From: Thermodesulfovibrionales bacterium
Lineage (GTDB): Bacteria > Nitrospirota > Thermodesulfovibrionia > Thermodesulfovibrionales > Dissulfurispiraceae
NCBI GenBank assembly: GCA_026415415.1
Contig: JAOAHE010000002.1
Location: 1-64,000 of the forward strand
Direction of reading: 5' to 3'
DNA: 64,000 bases
Below the pieces are notes generated by a model. That model was given only the letters and a program-made list of their open reading frames with translations, searched no databases and was not told where the DNA came from. Shown here one piece after another: positions 33,305-42,996 of this stretch; within the stretch, counting starts at the first letter, position 1, and every line of letters begins with the position of its first letter. The translations under genes were made by a program, and so were the position numbers.

Positions 33305-34702
33305 CTATTTACCAATACAAAACTCATTAAAGATACTGTCTAAAATATCATTAGTAGTTACTGAGCCTGTTAACTCTGAAAGAGCATTTAAAGCATCCCA
33401 AATAAGAGTAGCTACTATCTCATTTGAAGGTGGTCTATTTACTAATTCTACAGCCTCACGCAAAGATAATATAGCTTTATCTATTGAGTTTTTTTGCCTT
33501 AAATTGCATATTATATAACCATTCATAGCATCAATATCAATGCTGTTGGTACAAAGTAAATAAATTTTGTCCTTTAATTCTTCTATGCCTATCCCTTTTA
33601 ACACAGAAGCCTCAAGGATATTTTGGCAATCAACCCTTAAGTCCTCTATATTGAAAGATTCGCTTAATATATCAATCTTATTAATCATAATAATCAGGTT
33701 TTTATCTGATAGTTTCCCTATTATTTTTTTATCAATTTCCTCAATAGGTTTACTACAGTCTAATAAAGCAATTATAAGATCTGCATCCTCTATGGCTTTA
33801 AGTGTTCTCTTTATCCCTTCCCTTTCAATTAAATCCTCAGAATCCCTTATGCCTGCAGTATCTATTATCTTTACTGGTAAACCTTTAATATTAAGATAGT
33901 CCTCTATAATATCCCTTGTAGTTCCGGGATACTCTGTTACTATTGCTCTATCCTTTTGTAACAAGCAGTTCAATAGCGAAGACTTTCCTACATTTGGTTT
34001 ACCAACTATAGCAACTTTAACTCCCTCTCTGAAATATCTACCACTGTAGTAAGTATTTGATAACTTTTGAAGTGAATCAACAGAAAACTTAAGTTCGCTC
34101 AAAATTTCTTCATTGCCAATAAAATCAATATCTTCATCAGGGAAATTTATAGAAGCCTCAATTTTTGCACAAAGAAGCTTCAACCTCTCGATAACCCCCC
34201 TCAACTCCCCTGAGAGTATTCCTTGCAATTGATTTAAAGCCACCTTTTCAGAAAGAGCTGTTTTTGCTCTTATTAAATCAATAACAGCCTCAGCCTGTAA
34301 AAGGTCTATTCTTCCATTTAAAAAAGCTCGTTTAGTAAACTCACCAGGTTCAGCCAACCTCGCACCTAATTTAAGCAAAAGATCCAATGTATTAGTTAGA
34401 GGTATAATCCCTCCATGACAATTTATCTCTACTACATCTTGTTTAGTATAAGTGTTGGGAGCTCTCATTACGGTAAATAAAGCTTCATCGATCCTCTGCT
34501 GAGTTTCTTTGTTTACTACAAAACCGTATACAACAGTGTGAGAGGGCATATCAAAAAGACTTTTGCCTTTTGGTGAAAGAAAAACCTTATCAGATAAAGG
34601 TATGGCATCCTTGCCTGACAATCTTACTATACCAATAGCACTCTCTCCAATAGCAGTAGAGATAGCTACAATTGTGTCGTCAATGTTAAATGACAAGGTC
34701 AT
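33305..34702 (-). CDS. mnmE: tRNA-modification GTPase MnmE
   Basis: With MnmG, this forms the carboxymethylaminomethyl modification at U34 of tRNAs. The 465 residues show the N-terminal folate-binding domain (IAAIST-type ISTAIGESAIGIVRLSG), a helical domain and an inserted Ras-like G domain: G1 GKPNVGKSSLLN, G2/G3 TRDIIEDYL and DTAGIRD, G4 NKID. The C-terminus CIGK contains the conserved cysteine. No strong Shine-Dalgarno precedes the start. mnmA, acting on the same wobble base, lies about 12 kb further on. Confidence 0.97.
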   Translation of the reverse strand: MTLSFNIDDTIVAISTAIGESAIGIVRLSGKDAIPLSDKVFLSPKGKSLFDMPSHTVVYGFVVNKETQQRIDEALFTVMRAPNTYTKQDVVEINCHGGIIPLTNTLDLLLKLGARLAEPGEFTKRAFLNGRIDLLQAEAVIDLIRAKTALSEKVALNQLQGILSGELRGVIERLKLLCAKIEASINFPDEDIDFIGNEEILSELKFSVDSLQKLSNTYYSGRYFREGVKVAIVGKPNVGKSSLLNCLLQKDRAIVTEYPGTTRDIIEDYLNIKGLPVKIIDTAGIRDSEDLIEREGIKRTLKAIEDADLIIALLDCSKPIEEIDKKIIGKLSDKNLIIMINKIDILSESFNIEDLRVDCQNILEASVLKGIGIEELKDKIYLLCTNSIDIDAMNGYIICNLRQKNSIDKAILSLREAVELVNRPPSNEIVATLIWDALNALSELTGSVTTNDILDSIFNEFCIGK

Positions 34703-34849
34703 CTTAGGAGAAATAAATACTTATGAATATAAACAAGCATATTAAAAAAACTTGGTATTTTAAGACTTAATAATTATTTTAAATCAACTTATTGAGCTAA
34801 AAGGTTTATTTTTTGTATTATATCATTAAATTAATGTTTTTAGCTTATC

Positions 34850-35968
34850 ATGGAGACAATAGAAAAATTAAAGATTTTGTCTCAAGACTCCCAGTATGAC
34901 CTTGCCTGTGCTTGTGGAACCACTAAAGAAGACCGTCGCAGAAGAGGTCTTGATGGCAAATGGCTTTATCCTGTTACACTTCCCCAAGGTGGTTATTCTA
35001 TATTACTGAAGACCTTACTCTCTAATCACTGTCTGAGTGACTGTAAATACTGCCCTCTTAGAGCAGAAAACAATATTATCAGGTGCTCCCTCCAGCCTGA
35101 AGAGTTAGCAAAAATATTCATAGAATATGTAATAAAAAATAAAGTCGCAGGCATCTTTTTAAGCTCTGGCGTTATAGGAAGTGCAGACAATACAATGGAT
35201 AAAATTAATTCCACCGCAAAGATAATAAGAGAAAAATATAAGTATAAAGGCTATATACATTTAAAAATTATCCCAGGTGCCAGTGATGCTGCAATAGAGG
35301 AGTCACTTTCCTTAGCCAATACAGTATCTTTAAACATAGAAACCCCTGGGCAAAATAGACTTAAGAAACTAAGCTTAAATAAAAATTACTTAAACGATAT
35401 AATTAGACCATTAAAACTAATATCTAAGCTTATAGAAGAAAAATTTGCTCATAAAAAAGTTAAGTGTACAACTCAGTTCATAGTTGGAGCATCAGATGAA
35501 ACAGACTCTGAGATCATCAACTACACCTTTAATTTATATAATAAATTAAGGTTACAAAGAGTCTATTTTTCAGCTTACCAAAAAGGTTTAGGTGACTCAT
35601 CAATACCAGCAGAACAAAAAGACATTAACCCTCATGCTTTACTTAATCGGGAACATCGTTTATATCAAGTAGACTTTCTTATTCGCAAGTATAATTTTAA
35701 GTTTCAAGATATAATATTTGAAAGTAATGGTAATTTATCACTTGATAAAGATCCAAAGTTAACATGGGCTGAACAACATCCTGAATTTTTTCCTGTTAAC
35801 ATCAACAAAGCTGATAAATGGACTCTTTTAAGAATACCAGGCATAGGACCAAAAACAGCTGAGTTAATCCTCAAAAATAGACGATATAGAAACTTTTCAT
35901 GTTACGAAGAGTTAGGATTAAATAGAAACAATACTGAAAAAATAAAGAAATTTGTGATATTTAGCTAA
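34850..35968 (+). CDS. Radical SAM protein of the putative DNA modification/repair family
   Basis: 372 residues. The radical-SAM cluster motif is C61-x3-C65-x2-C68 (CLSDCKYC). An early CACGTT segment (C20, C22) followed by KEDRRRRGLDGKW is typical of the TIGR03916-type family. That family is usually paired with a UDG-like partner and proposed to act on DNA. The C-terminus has a helix-hairpin-helix (NINKADKWTLLRIPGIGPKT), supporting nucleic-acid binding. The usual partner gene is not adjacent here. The start has no clear ribosome-binding site. Confidence 0.88.
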   Translation: METIEKLKILSQDSQYDLACACGTTKEDRRRRGLDGKWLYPVTLPQGGYSILLKTLLSNHCLSDCKYCPLRAENNIIRCSLQPEELAKIFIEYVIKNKVAGIFLSSGVIGSADNTMDKINSTAKIIREKYKYKGYIHLKIIPGASDAAIEESLSLANTVSLNIETPGQNRLKKLSLNKNYLNDIIRPLKLISKLIEEKFAHKKVKCTTQFIVGASDETDSEIINYTFNLYNKLRLQRVYFSAYQKGLGDSSIPAEQKDINPHALLNREHRLYQVDFLIRKYNFKFQDIIFESNGNLSLDKDPKLTWAEQHPEFFPVNINKADKWTLLRIPGIGPKTAELILKNRRYRNFSCYEELGLNRNNTEKIKKFVIFS

Positions 35969-35974
35969 AACAAA

Positions 35975-36364
35975 ATGAGTCTACAAAAACCTACACTTAG
36001 CCATCCAGTTATTATATATAGTTTCTTGATGATAGGCATCACATCAGCAATAGCTTTTAGGGTCATCACAATCCTCCAAAATTTTAACCCTGTTTGGGTT
36101 AGACCTGCCTGGTATACAGGGGTAATAGGATATATGTTATTTTTTCTATATAGATATTACATCTCAATAAAGAGAAAAAAAGCCGTAGAAAAATATAATT
36201 TGATCAAGAAAGTTCAAACAAACGCCTGTCTGACTGATGAAGATAGGCAAGTGGTAATTTATCTTTTAAATTCAATACATAAATCACCTGAAAATATTAA
36301 CTATCTAATAATATTTATCTTATCATGCATAGCTATTGCAGTAGATTTATACTTAACCTTCTAA
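35975..36364 (+). CDS. Small membrane protein of unknown function
   Basis: 129 residues with three probable membrane helices (about 12-30, 45-62 and 107-127) and a basic cytoplasmic loop (about 62-105, with KRKKAVEKYN). No catalytic motif is seen and I do not recognise the family. It lies 6 nt after the radical SAM gene and is probably co-transcribed, but no functional link is visible. Confidence 0.7.
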   Translation: MSLQKPTLSHPVIIYSFLMIGITSAIAFRVITILQNFNPVWVRPAWYTGVIGYMLFFLYRYYISIKRKKAVEKYNLIKKVQTNACLTDEDRQVVIYLLNSIHKSPENINYLIIFILSCIAIAVDLYLTF

Positions 36365-36450
36365 TTTTAAATAGAAAGATTAAAATTGCAGTTGTCAATC
36401 TGTTATACTTGTAAGATATTTTTTAAAAATCATAATTAACAGGAGCCTTT

Positions 36451-38547
36451 ATGACAAAAAACGAATTAACTCTTCTAAATGAAAAAGCTTACTATGAAAG
36501 TATATGTGAGATCAAAGAAAAACGACCCTATCCTCCTTGTAGAGCTGCATGTCCCGTTCACACTGATATCCAAGCTTACATTGGTTTAATAGCTAAGGGT
36601 AAATATAACGAAGCTTTTGATGTAATAACCGCTCCAAACCCTCTTGCATCAGCATGCTCTATGATATGTCATCATCCTTGTGAACAAGCCTGTAGACGCT
36701 GTGCTATTGATGAACCTCTGGCTGTAAGAAATTTAAAAAGGTTTGCTATTGAACAATCACTTGAGTACAGAAAAACAAAAAGAAAACCTGTTACCAAAAC
36801 TATGAACAAAAGTATCGCTATCATAGGTGGTGGTCCTTCTGGATTAACAGCGGCTAATGATCTTGTCTCAGCTGGGTATAATGTTACAATTTATGAAAAA
36901 CATCCTGTATTAGGAGGTATGTTAGCATCCGCCATACCACCATATAGGCTTCCAAGAGAGTTATTAAAAGAGGACATAGAAGATGTTATTTCAAAAAGTG
37001 TAGAAGTAAAGACTAACTGTGAAGTAGGTAAAACAATTACCTTAAATGAGATAATCTCAAAACATGATGCAACATTAATAGCTATAGGGTTATCAGATAG
37101 TCGCTCATTAAACATTCCGGGCATCGAGGGAGAAGGGGTTTTATTAGCAATTCCTTTTTTAACAGAAATAGCATTTGGCGGTAAACCAAAAATAGGCAAT
37201 AATGTATTAGTAATCGGTGGTGGCAATGTTGCAGTAGATGTCGCTCGTTCAGCAAGAAGACTTGGCGTAAAAAATGTCTCTATGGTCTGTCTTGAAAGTG
37301 CAGAAGAGATGCCCGCATGGAAATGGGAAATTGACGAAGCCTTAGAAGAAGGAATAACGATATTTAACAGATTTGGACCAAAAGCTGTGAAAAGGAAAGA
37401 TGGTAAAGTTGAAGGACTTGAAGTTGTAAAAGTAAAATCTGTCTTTGATGAAATGGGAAGATTTAACCCTACCTTTTATGAGGATCAGTTATCTTCTATA
37501 GAAGCTGATACAATTATAATAACTATCGGACAGATGGCAAACCTATCTTTATTGAAAGATTCTCCTTTAAAAACTGATGAAAGAGGTAGGATTCAGTGGG
37601 ATCCAGATACCCAAATGACAAATGTAAAAGGAGTCTTTGTAGCTGGTGAAGTTGTAACTGGTCCTGGTTCCGCTATAGCTGCTGTAGCCAACGGACACAG
37701 ATCAGCCCTTGCTATCCACTTATATCTTAAAGGGGAAGAAATAAAGGGCAAACTACCAAGCCAAGAAAGAGAAAAACTACCTCCGTTACCTGTATGTGTA
37801 GTTGAGAAAATTGATCCTCAACCGCGTCAACAGATAAAACACTTACCTCCAGAGGTAAGATGTGACACCTTTACGCACTTTGAGATAGGGTATGATGAAG
37901 AGCATGCTTTAAAAGAAGCTTCAAGATGCCGTGGCTGTGGTGGTGGTGCTTATGTAAATATTAATCGTTGTATGGGATGCCTAACTTGCCAAAGACTTTG
38001 TCCGTACGGTGCTCCAGTGGTATCTTCTTACTCTTTTATAAGACCTGAATACTGTCAAGCCTGTGGATTATGCGCGCCTGCCTGCCCTGGTCGAGCTATT
38101 AAAATGTTAAGCTATGATATCTACGAGTTTCAAAAGTTTATGCCTCAGTTAGCAAAACAGATCAATAAAAACAGAAAAGAGCCTTTCGTGATAGGCTTCC
38201 TCTGTACACATCATGTAGGAGTAATCGGATTTGATCTTCCAGAGAATATCTTCAAAATACCACTACACTGTATAAGCCGTATTGATACCCTTGATATTTT
38301 AAGTGCCTTTGAAAATGGTGCTGATGGTGTTTTAGTTCTTCACTGTGAAGATGGCACTTGCAAATATAAAGGCATAAAAGAAAGGGTAATATTAAGAATC
38401 CAAAACGCATGCAAGATGTTAGAAAGTCTTAAAATTGACAAAGGCAGACTCACAATGTTAACAATGAAAACTACCGAAGATGAACATTACAAAAAAGCCT
38501 GCTTGAACTTTTTATCTCAAATAAAAGAATTAGGCTTAAGACTATAG
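36451..38547 (+). CDS. NAD(P)-dependent flavoprotein fused to ferredoxin and MvhD-type domains
   Basis: A 698-residue redox hub. The N-terminal GltD-type cysteine region spans about C30-C84 (CRAACPVHTD, CSMICHHPCEQACRRC). The FAD Rossmann fold has GGGPSG at 126-131, and a second nucleotide site at about 251-265 has VIGGGNVAVDVARSARR. Two [4Fe-4S] motifs lie at about 493-550 (CMGCLTCQRLCP and CQACGLCAPACP). The last 125 residues resemble MvhD/FlpD, with Cys at GFLCTHH, LHCIS, and HCEDGTCKYKG. MvhD passes electrons to heterodisulfide reductase-type complexes, so this enzyme probably links NAD(P)H to low-potential carriers. AGGAG precedes the start. No Hdr genes are adjacent. Confidence 0.85.
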   Translation: MTKNELTLLNEKAYYESICEIKEKRPYPPCRAACPVHTDIQAYIGLIAKGKYNEAFDVITAPNPLASACSMICHHPCEQACRRCAIDEPLAVRNLKRFAIEQSLEYRKTKRKPVTKTMNKSIAIIGGGPSGLTAANDLVSAGYNVTIYEKHPVLGGMLASAIPPYRLPRELLKEDIEDVISKSVEVKTNCEVGKTITLNEIISKHDATLIAIGLSDSRSLNIPGIEGEGVLLAIPFLTEIAFGGKPKIGNNVLVIGGGNVAVDVARSARRLGVKNVSMVCLESAEEMPAWKWEIDEALEEGITIFNRFGPKAVKRKDGKVEGLEVVKVKSVFDEMGRFNPTFYEDQLSSIEADTIIITIGQMANLSLLKDSPLKTDERGRIQWDPDTQMTNVKGVFVAGEVVTGPGSAIAAVANGHRSALAIHLYLKGEEIKGKLPSQEREKLPPLPVCVVEKIDPQPRQQIKHLPPEVRCDTFTHFEIGYDEEHALKEASRCRGCGGGAYVNINRCMGCLTCQRLCPYGAPVVSSYSFIRPEYCQACGLCAPACPGRAIKMLSYDIYEFQKFMPQLAKQINKNRKEPFVIGFLCTHHVGVIGFDLPENIFKIPLHCISRIDTLDILSAFENGADGVLVLHCEDGTCKYKGIKERVILRIQNACKMLESLKIDKGRLTMLTMKTTEDEHYKKACLNFLSQIKELGLRL

Positions 38548-38573
38548 AAAAATTCCAAGCCAATCTTCCAAAA

Positions 38574-38608
38574 AAAAGAGAAAGGATCAAATAAATCCTT
38601 TCTCTTTT
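38574..38608. terminator. Bidirectional terminator between convergent genes
   Basis: A 14-bp stem, AAAAGAGAAAGGAT (38574-38587) with ATCCTTTCTCTTTT (38595-38608), around a 7-nt loop. A-rich sequence on the left and T-rich on the right allow termination from both the flavoprotein fusion and the rubrerythrin-like gene. Confidence 0.85.
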
Positions 38609-38629
38609 AAACTTAGTAAAAGTTATCTT

Positions 38630-39115
38630 TTATCCCTCAACTATACCTCTTTCCTGCCATAAAAACCAATTTCCTGTATCGGCAAGATAGTTGTAAGTAT
38701 TAGAGAATATGGCGTAATGCTTTTCTTCTTCAGCTATTAACCTTTCAAAGAGCTCTTTTTCTTTATCTATTTTGCTATCAGATAAAAGATTTTTATAAAA
38801 CTCAATTCCTTCCTTTTCCATATCCATAGCTATCTTAAAAGCTTCCATCTCGTCATTTGTTGCTACTACCCTTTTCATCATACTACTTTTCATACTCTCA
38901 AAAACAGTCTTCACATTTTCAATAGGATTCACATCTGCTATGTGAATATCAAGGTCTTTTAAGATAGCATCCAAATATTTTAAATGTCTTTTTTCATCTT
39001 CTACGATAGTAAGAAACATTTTCTTTCCCACAGGATTTGAAGTCTTATCTGCTGCCTCAGTATAAAACTTTATAGCATCAGTTTCCATTCTTACAGCGAT
39101 TTCTATGGAATTCAT
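38630..39115 (-). CDS. Rubrerythrin-like ferritin-family diiron protein
   Basis: 161 residues forming a four-helix ferritin-like bundle. Diiron ligands are visible in METDAIKFYTEA, VEDEKRHLKYL (ExxH), MEKEGIEFYKN and AEEEKHYAIF (ExxH). The rubredoxin-type FeS4 tail of classical rubrerythrin is absent. It probably reduces peroxide or handles iron in an oxygen-sensitive cell. A strong AAGGAGG site precedes the minus-strand start. Its own promoter should lie in the 383-bp region to the right. Confidence 0.88.
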   Translation of the reverse strand: MNSIEIAVRMETDAIKFYTEAADKTSNPVGKKMFLTIVEDEKRHLKYLDAILKDLDIHIADVNPIENVKTVFESMKSSMMKRVVATNDEMEAFKIAMDMEKEGIEFYKNLLSDSKIDKEKELFERLIAEEEKHYAIFSNTYNYLADTGNWFLWQERGIVEG

Positions 39116-39498
39116 GATTATTACATCCTCCTTAGCATTGAGATTTTATAATAAAAAAACTGATAGATATATAATACAACATTTTCATTTTCTTAATAAA
39201 CTAAATAAGACTTAACAAAAAAGTCAAAATTAGAGATACTTTTAATAAATCAAAAAGATAAATCCAAATAAAAGATTAAGTTAGCACATACTCTTAAATT
39301 TATTTTAAAATACCATCTGTTAATAATATTAATTTTTTGCCACTTTGGATAATAATCCTAAGTTCTAATAAAATTCCGTTTTCAGGATTACAAAAAAGAT
39401 AATAATCACAAAATTAGATATTCCCTTAATTATCTAATTTTAGCTAAAAAGACAAACGCCATTGAAATTATATATCTTGTTTTTGTTAATATTAAAAA
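39116..39498. other. Divergent intergenic region without a gene
   Basis: 383 bp of AT-rich sequence between the rubrerythrin-like gene and the polyferredoxin gene. TAATAT at 39487-39492, 6 nt before the rightward ATG, with TTGAAA at 39462-39467, is a possible promoter with little or no leader. No RNA gene or repeat is apparent. Confidence 0.45.
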
Positions 39499-40866
39499 AT
39501 GAATATAACCACTAATTTCAGAAAAATATTAAAAATATTGTTTAAATATGATGATGAGGCACGATTAAATCTTTTTGAACTGTTCCCTTCTTTAAAACGA
39601 TTCTTTCTAAACAGAAAAAATCTCCTTTATGTAAGGTCTTTCGGAGACATTATCTTTACTCTCCTTATAATCTTTGGCATATTTGGGCCACAAGAGGCTG
39701 ACAAAAATATAGTGCTTTTTATCTCGTGGGGAGTATGGTGGACAAGTATTGTATTAAGTTGGTTTTTTGCTGGAAGGCTTTGGTGTGGCTTTTGCCCTTT
39801 CCCTGGTGTAGGAAGAATATTCCAACACTTAGGACTAACTCTTAATCTTGATATACCTCCCTTCTTAAGAAGATATTGTCCATACATATCGGTAGTGCTT
39901 TTAGCTATCATAATTTACATAGAAGCAGTTACTGATATGAAAAACTGGCCAGCAGGAACAGGTTACTTACTGCTTAGCATCCTACTTGGAGCAACCATTT
40001 CAGGTATCCTATTCAAAGGGCAAGCGTGGTGTAGACATATGTGTCCTATGGGAAAGATAATAGGTTCAGCATCTACTCTCTCTATTTCCGAATTTAGACC
40101 TGATAGAACAATTTGTAAAAGTTGTAAATCCTTTTCCTGTAAAAAAGGCAAAGACGGCATCCCCGGTTGCCCAGTCTATCTTGGTGCATATAATGTAAGA
40201 AATAATCTTGATTGCTTAGTGTGTGGTAGATGTATAGGTCTATGTGAGTCAAATTCTCCAAGAATTAACTTACGAAATCCCTTTGTTGAGTTAATTATCA
40301 ATAAAGGACGACATCTTACTTGTGCTTACATAATTCCTTTTTTAATGGGGTCTCAGATTGCACGCTTTATCCAACATCAAAACTACTACGGATTACTTCA
40401 GACTTTATTCTATGGCTCTAACCTTCTTACTTTTTCTGTACTTCTTGCATCAGGCTTTTTTCTATTTATTCTAATAAGCCGAGTTGGATCAAAACTTTTT
40501 GGCCTAACAGAAGATGAGGTATTTGGACGCTTCTCACCAATGATTCCAGTTTTAGTGCCCCTTGCCTTTACTGGAGAGCTCGTCTACAGGCTTGAGTATT
40601 TTCTTTCCCATTTAGGAGATTTTCTTCCAACCCTTGGCAGACAGTTTGGGTTTTCTTTTGACCATCTTACTTTCTTGATAGATGAAAACATAATTCATTT
40701 AATATGCATTGCCATTCTTTGTATAGGAGGATTCGCTGGAAGCTATGTCATCTATCTATTCAATAAAGGAGACTTTCAGGGTATAATAAAAAAGACAAAT
40801 TACATTATATTGCATCTGCTCATATTCTCCATTTTAGCCGCTTATATAATTACCTTTTCATACTAA
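39499..40866 (+). CDS. Membrane-bound polyferredoxin (NapH/CcoG-like 4Fe-4S protein)
   Basis: 455 residues with about eight membrane helices flanking cysteine-rich loops. Two membrane-proximal motifs, CGFCPFPG (near residue 95) and CRHMCPMG (near 177), precede a loop with CKSCKSFSC and a later CPV, then CLVCGRCIGLC (about 238-248). The arrangement is that of NapH/NosR/CcoG-type quinol or membrane electron-transfer proteins. The long C-terminal part (about 275-455) with five or so helices is unusual. The electron acceptor is not encoded nearby. No Shine-Dalgarno is seen. Confidence 0.82.
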   Translation: MNITTNFRKILKILFKYDDEARLNLFELFPSLKRFFLNRKNLLYVRSFGDIIFTLLIIFGIFGPQEADKNIVLFISWGVWWTSIVLSWFFAGRLWCGFCPFPGVGRIFQHLGLTLNLDIPPFLRRYCPYISVVLLAIIIYIEAVTDMKNWPAGTGYLLLSILLGATISGILFKGQAWCRHMCPMGKIIGSASTLSISEFRPDRTICKSCKSFSCKKGKDGIPGCPVYLGAYNVRNNLDCLVCGRCIGLCESNSPRINLRNPFVELIINKGRHLTCAYIIPFLMGSQIARFIQHQNYYGLLQTLFYGSNLLTFSVLLASGFFLFILISRVGSKLFGLTEDEVFGRFSPMIPVLVPLAFTGELVYRLEYFLSHLGDFLPTLGRQFGFSFDHLTFLIDENIIHLICIAILCIGGFAGSYVIYLFNKGDFQGIIKKTNYIILHLLIFSILAAYIITFSY

Positions 40867-40878
40867 TTAAATCTAAAT

Positions 40879-40906
40879 TAAAGTTTTTTTTGAAAAAATC
40901 CGATAA
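40879..40906 (+). promoter_or_regulatory. Sigma28 (FliA)-like promoter for the chemoreceptor
   Basis: TAAAGTTT (40879-40886) and TCCGATAA (40899-40906) match the flagellar sigma28 consensus TAAAGTTT / GCCGATAA, with a 12-bp rather than 11-bp spacer. It lies 210 nt before the chemoreceptor ATG, implying a leader of about 200 nt. Chemoreceptors are classic sigma28 targets. Confidence 0.55.
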
Positions 40907-41116
40907 TAAAAAAGAAAATATTTTAGACATTTAACCTCTCTTTTATATTAGATAAATTAATTAAAAATTATAAAAAAAAAATGGAAAAAATAGATTTTTA
41001 TTTAATTACAGAAATTAATATCAGAGCAAGTACTATTTCAATACTAATGTTTTATATCTAAAAAACTTAGTGATTAAGTCATATTTATACCAATAAACTT
41101 AAAAGGGGGAGTTTAT

Positions 41117-42757
41117 ATGAGATGGTTTAGAAACCTAAAGGTAAGAAACAAGCTTTTAGCTATCTTTGCTATTATTCTGTTTTTAAGTTTGGGAACATCC
41201 TTAATTAATTATATTGAGTTTAAACAAGTCAAGGATAATCTTCGTTTAATCGTTGAAGATCGCTATGTGAAGGTTAATAAGCTTAATGAGATAAAAGGTG
41301 ATATTCTAACAATTGCAGAGATCTTAAGGAATATACTTCTTATTGATGATCAGAAACAAATTGACTCATATATAAGTAAAGTGAGAGAAGTCCAAGCAGC
41401 AGTCGGCGACAAACTAAAATATCTTGAAGGGGTTATTAGAAGTGAAGAAGGTAAAAAATTATTTTCTGAACTTAAAACAGCCAGAGAAGAATACATAAAA
41501 GAACGGGAAAAACAGTTTAGCCTCTTAAAAGAAGGAAAAAAGAAGGAGGCTAAGGAATCATTGCTTGGAGGCGTTGCAAATGCGCAGAATAAATATCTTA
41601 ATACTGTAGAGAAAAACATACAATTTCAAGAAAAGATGATGGATAAAACAGTTAAAGAGGCAGATTCAGATTACAGGCAAAGCATTATTATCATGATTAT
41701 CTCAAGCATAATTTCTTTTATCATTCTCGCTTTCTCAACTATAATTCTTACAAAAAGCATCTCTAATCCTCTCACAAAATGTACCTCTGTGGCTGAAAGC
41801 ATATCAGAAGGAGACCTAACAAAGAAGCTTGAAGTTGATCAAAACCGTATCTCCAAAGATGAAGTTGGAAAATTAACGCTCGCTACAAGCATAATGTCAG
41901 AAAAGATCAAAGGTATGTTATCAGAGTTAAAAATAACCGCTGACACCTTAGCTTCAGCCTCACAACAGTTAAGTGCTTCTTCAGAGCAGATGTCAAGAGG
42001 AGTGGCTGAGCAATCAGGCAGAGCCTCCCAGATAGCTACATCTTCAACAGAGATGTCGCAAACGGTAATTGACATAGCAAAGAATGCTTCAAGTATTGCT
42101 GCTTCAGCAGTTGATACAGCAAAAATAGCTAAATCAGGACAAGAAATAGTTGATAAAGCAGTATCAGAGGTAAAGGCTATAGCCCAGACAGTAAGTGAGT
42201 CAGCTGGTCTTATGACATCCTTAGGTGAAAAATCTAAACAGATAGGTGATATAGTTAATGTCATTAAAGATATAGCCGACCAGACTAACCTTCTTGCCCT
42301 TAATGCTGCCATTGAAGCAGCAAGAGCAGGTGAACAAGGAAGAGGTTTTGCCGTAGTAGCTGATGAAGTAAGAAAACTCGCAGAGAAAACATCTAAGGCA
42401 ACATCTGAGATTGCAACTATGATCAGTGCTATACAGAATGAAGTTCAGAAAGCTGTTAACTCAATGAATGAGGGGACAAAAAGAGTTGAAATTGGAGTTG
42501 AGTACTCAAGCAATGCAGGGAAAGCCTTGAATGATATAGTAAAAAGTGTTGACAACCTCCAATCAATGGTTCAGCAGATTGCTTCAGCTACTGAAGAGAT
42601 GTCGTCAGTGTCTGAGCAGATTAGCAACGATATTGAAACAATAGCTAATGTATCTAAGGAAACATCCACTGCTTCAGAACAAATCGCTCAATCATCCTCA
42701 GACTTAGCAAGGCTTGCTACAAAACTTACAGACTTAGTAAGACAGTTTAAGACTTAA
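41117..42757 (+). CDS. Methyl-accepting chemotaxis protein
   Basis: 546 residues. TM1 is at about 12-30. A periplasmic four-helix-bundle sensor (about 31-190) includes [21 protein letters not shown]2 is at about 192-212, a HAMP domain at about 213-268 and the coiled-coil signalling domain at about 275-546. The hairpin tip is the standard [21 protein letters not shown]. No CheR-docking pentapeptide ends the protein (LVRQFKT). AGGGGGAG precedes the ATG. No che or flagellar gene is adjacent, so it acts with chemotaxis genes elsewhere. Confidence 0.95.
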   Translation: MRWFRNLKVRNKLLAIFAIILFLSLGTSLINYIEFKQVKDNLRLIVEDRYVKVNKLNEIKGDILTIAEILRNILLIDDQKQIDSYISKVREVQAAVGDKLKYLEGVIRSEEGKKLFSELKTAREEYIKEREKQFSLLKEGKKKEAKESLLGGVANAQNKYLNTVEKNIQFQEKMMDKTVKEADSDYRQSIIIMIISSIISFIILAFSTIILTKSISNPLTKCTSVAESISEGDLTKKLEVDQNRISKDEVGKLTLATSIMSEKIKGMLSELKITADTLASASQQLSASSEQMSRGVAEQSGRASQIATSSTEMSQTVIDIAKNASSIAASAVDTAKIAKSGQEIVDKAVSEVKAIAQTVSESAGLMTSLGEKSKQIGDIVNVIKDIADQTNLLALNAAIEAARAGEQGRGFAVVADEVRKLAEKTSKATSEIATMISAIQNEVQKAVNSMNEGTKRVEIGVEYSSNAGKALNDIVKSVDNLQSMVQQIASATEEMSSVSEQISNDIETIANVSKETSTASEQIAQSSSDLARLATKLTDLVRQFKT

Positions 42758-42792
42758 TGATATATTGAGCATTTTGCTTAAAAACACCCCCC

Positions 42793-42823
42793 ACCCGGAA
42801 AGAATTCACTTTCCGGGTCTTTG
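42793..42823 (+). terminator. Terminator of the chemoreceptor gene
   Basis: A 10-bp stem, ACCCGGAAAG (42793-42802) with CTTTCCGGGT (42809-42818), around AATTCA and followed by CTTTGT. It lies 36 nt after the stop codon. Confidence 0.85.
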
Positions 42824-42996
42824 TAAAATTAGAAAAAAACTTATTCTACTACTTTGTTGATTGATTAATAATTTTTTGGCTATTTATTTCATTTAAGTAA
42901 AAAATAAACAGAAAAAAGTTAAAAAATGTTATATTTATATAAAAGTTATAATTTTAAAGATAAAAAAAACCCCTCTTAAGGAGTATTTATCTGATA

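Noticed and set aside
33290-33305. CTAAG...CTTAG repeat between the parvulin and mnmE genes as a terminator
   Set aside because: A 5-bp stem without a T-run is too weak to call.
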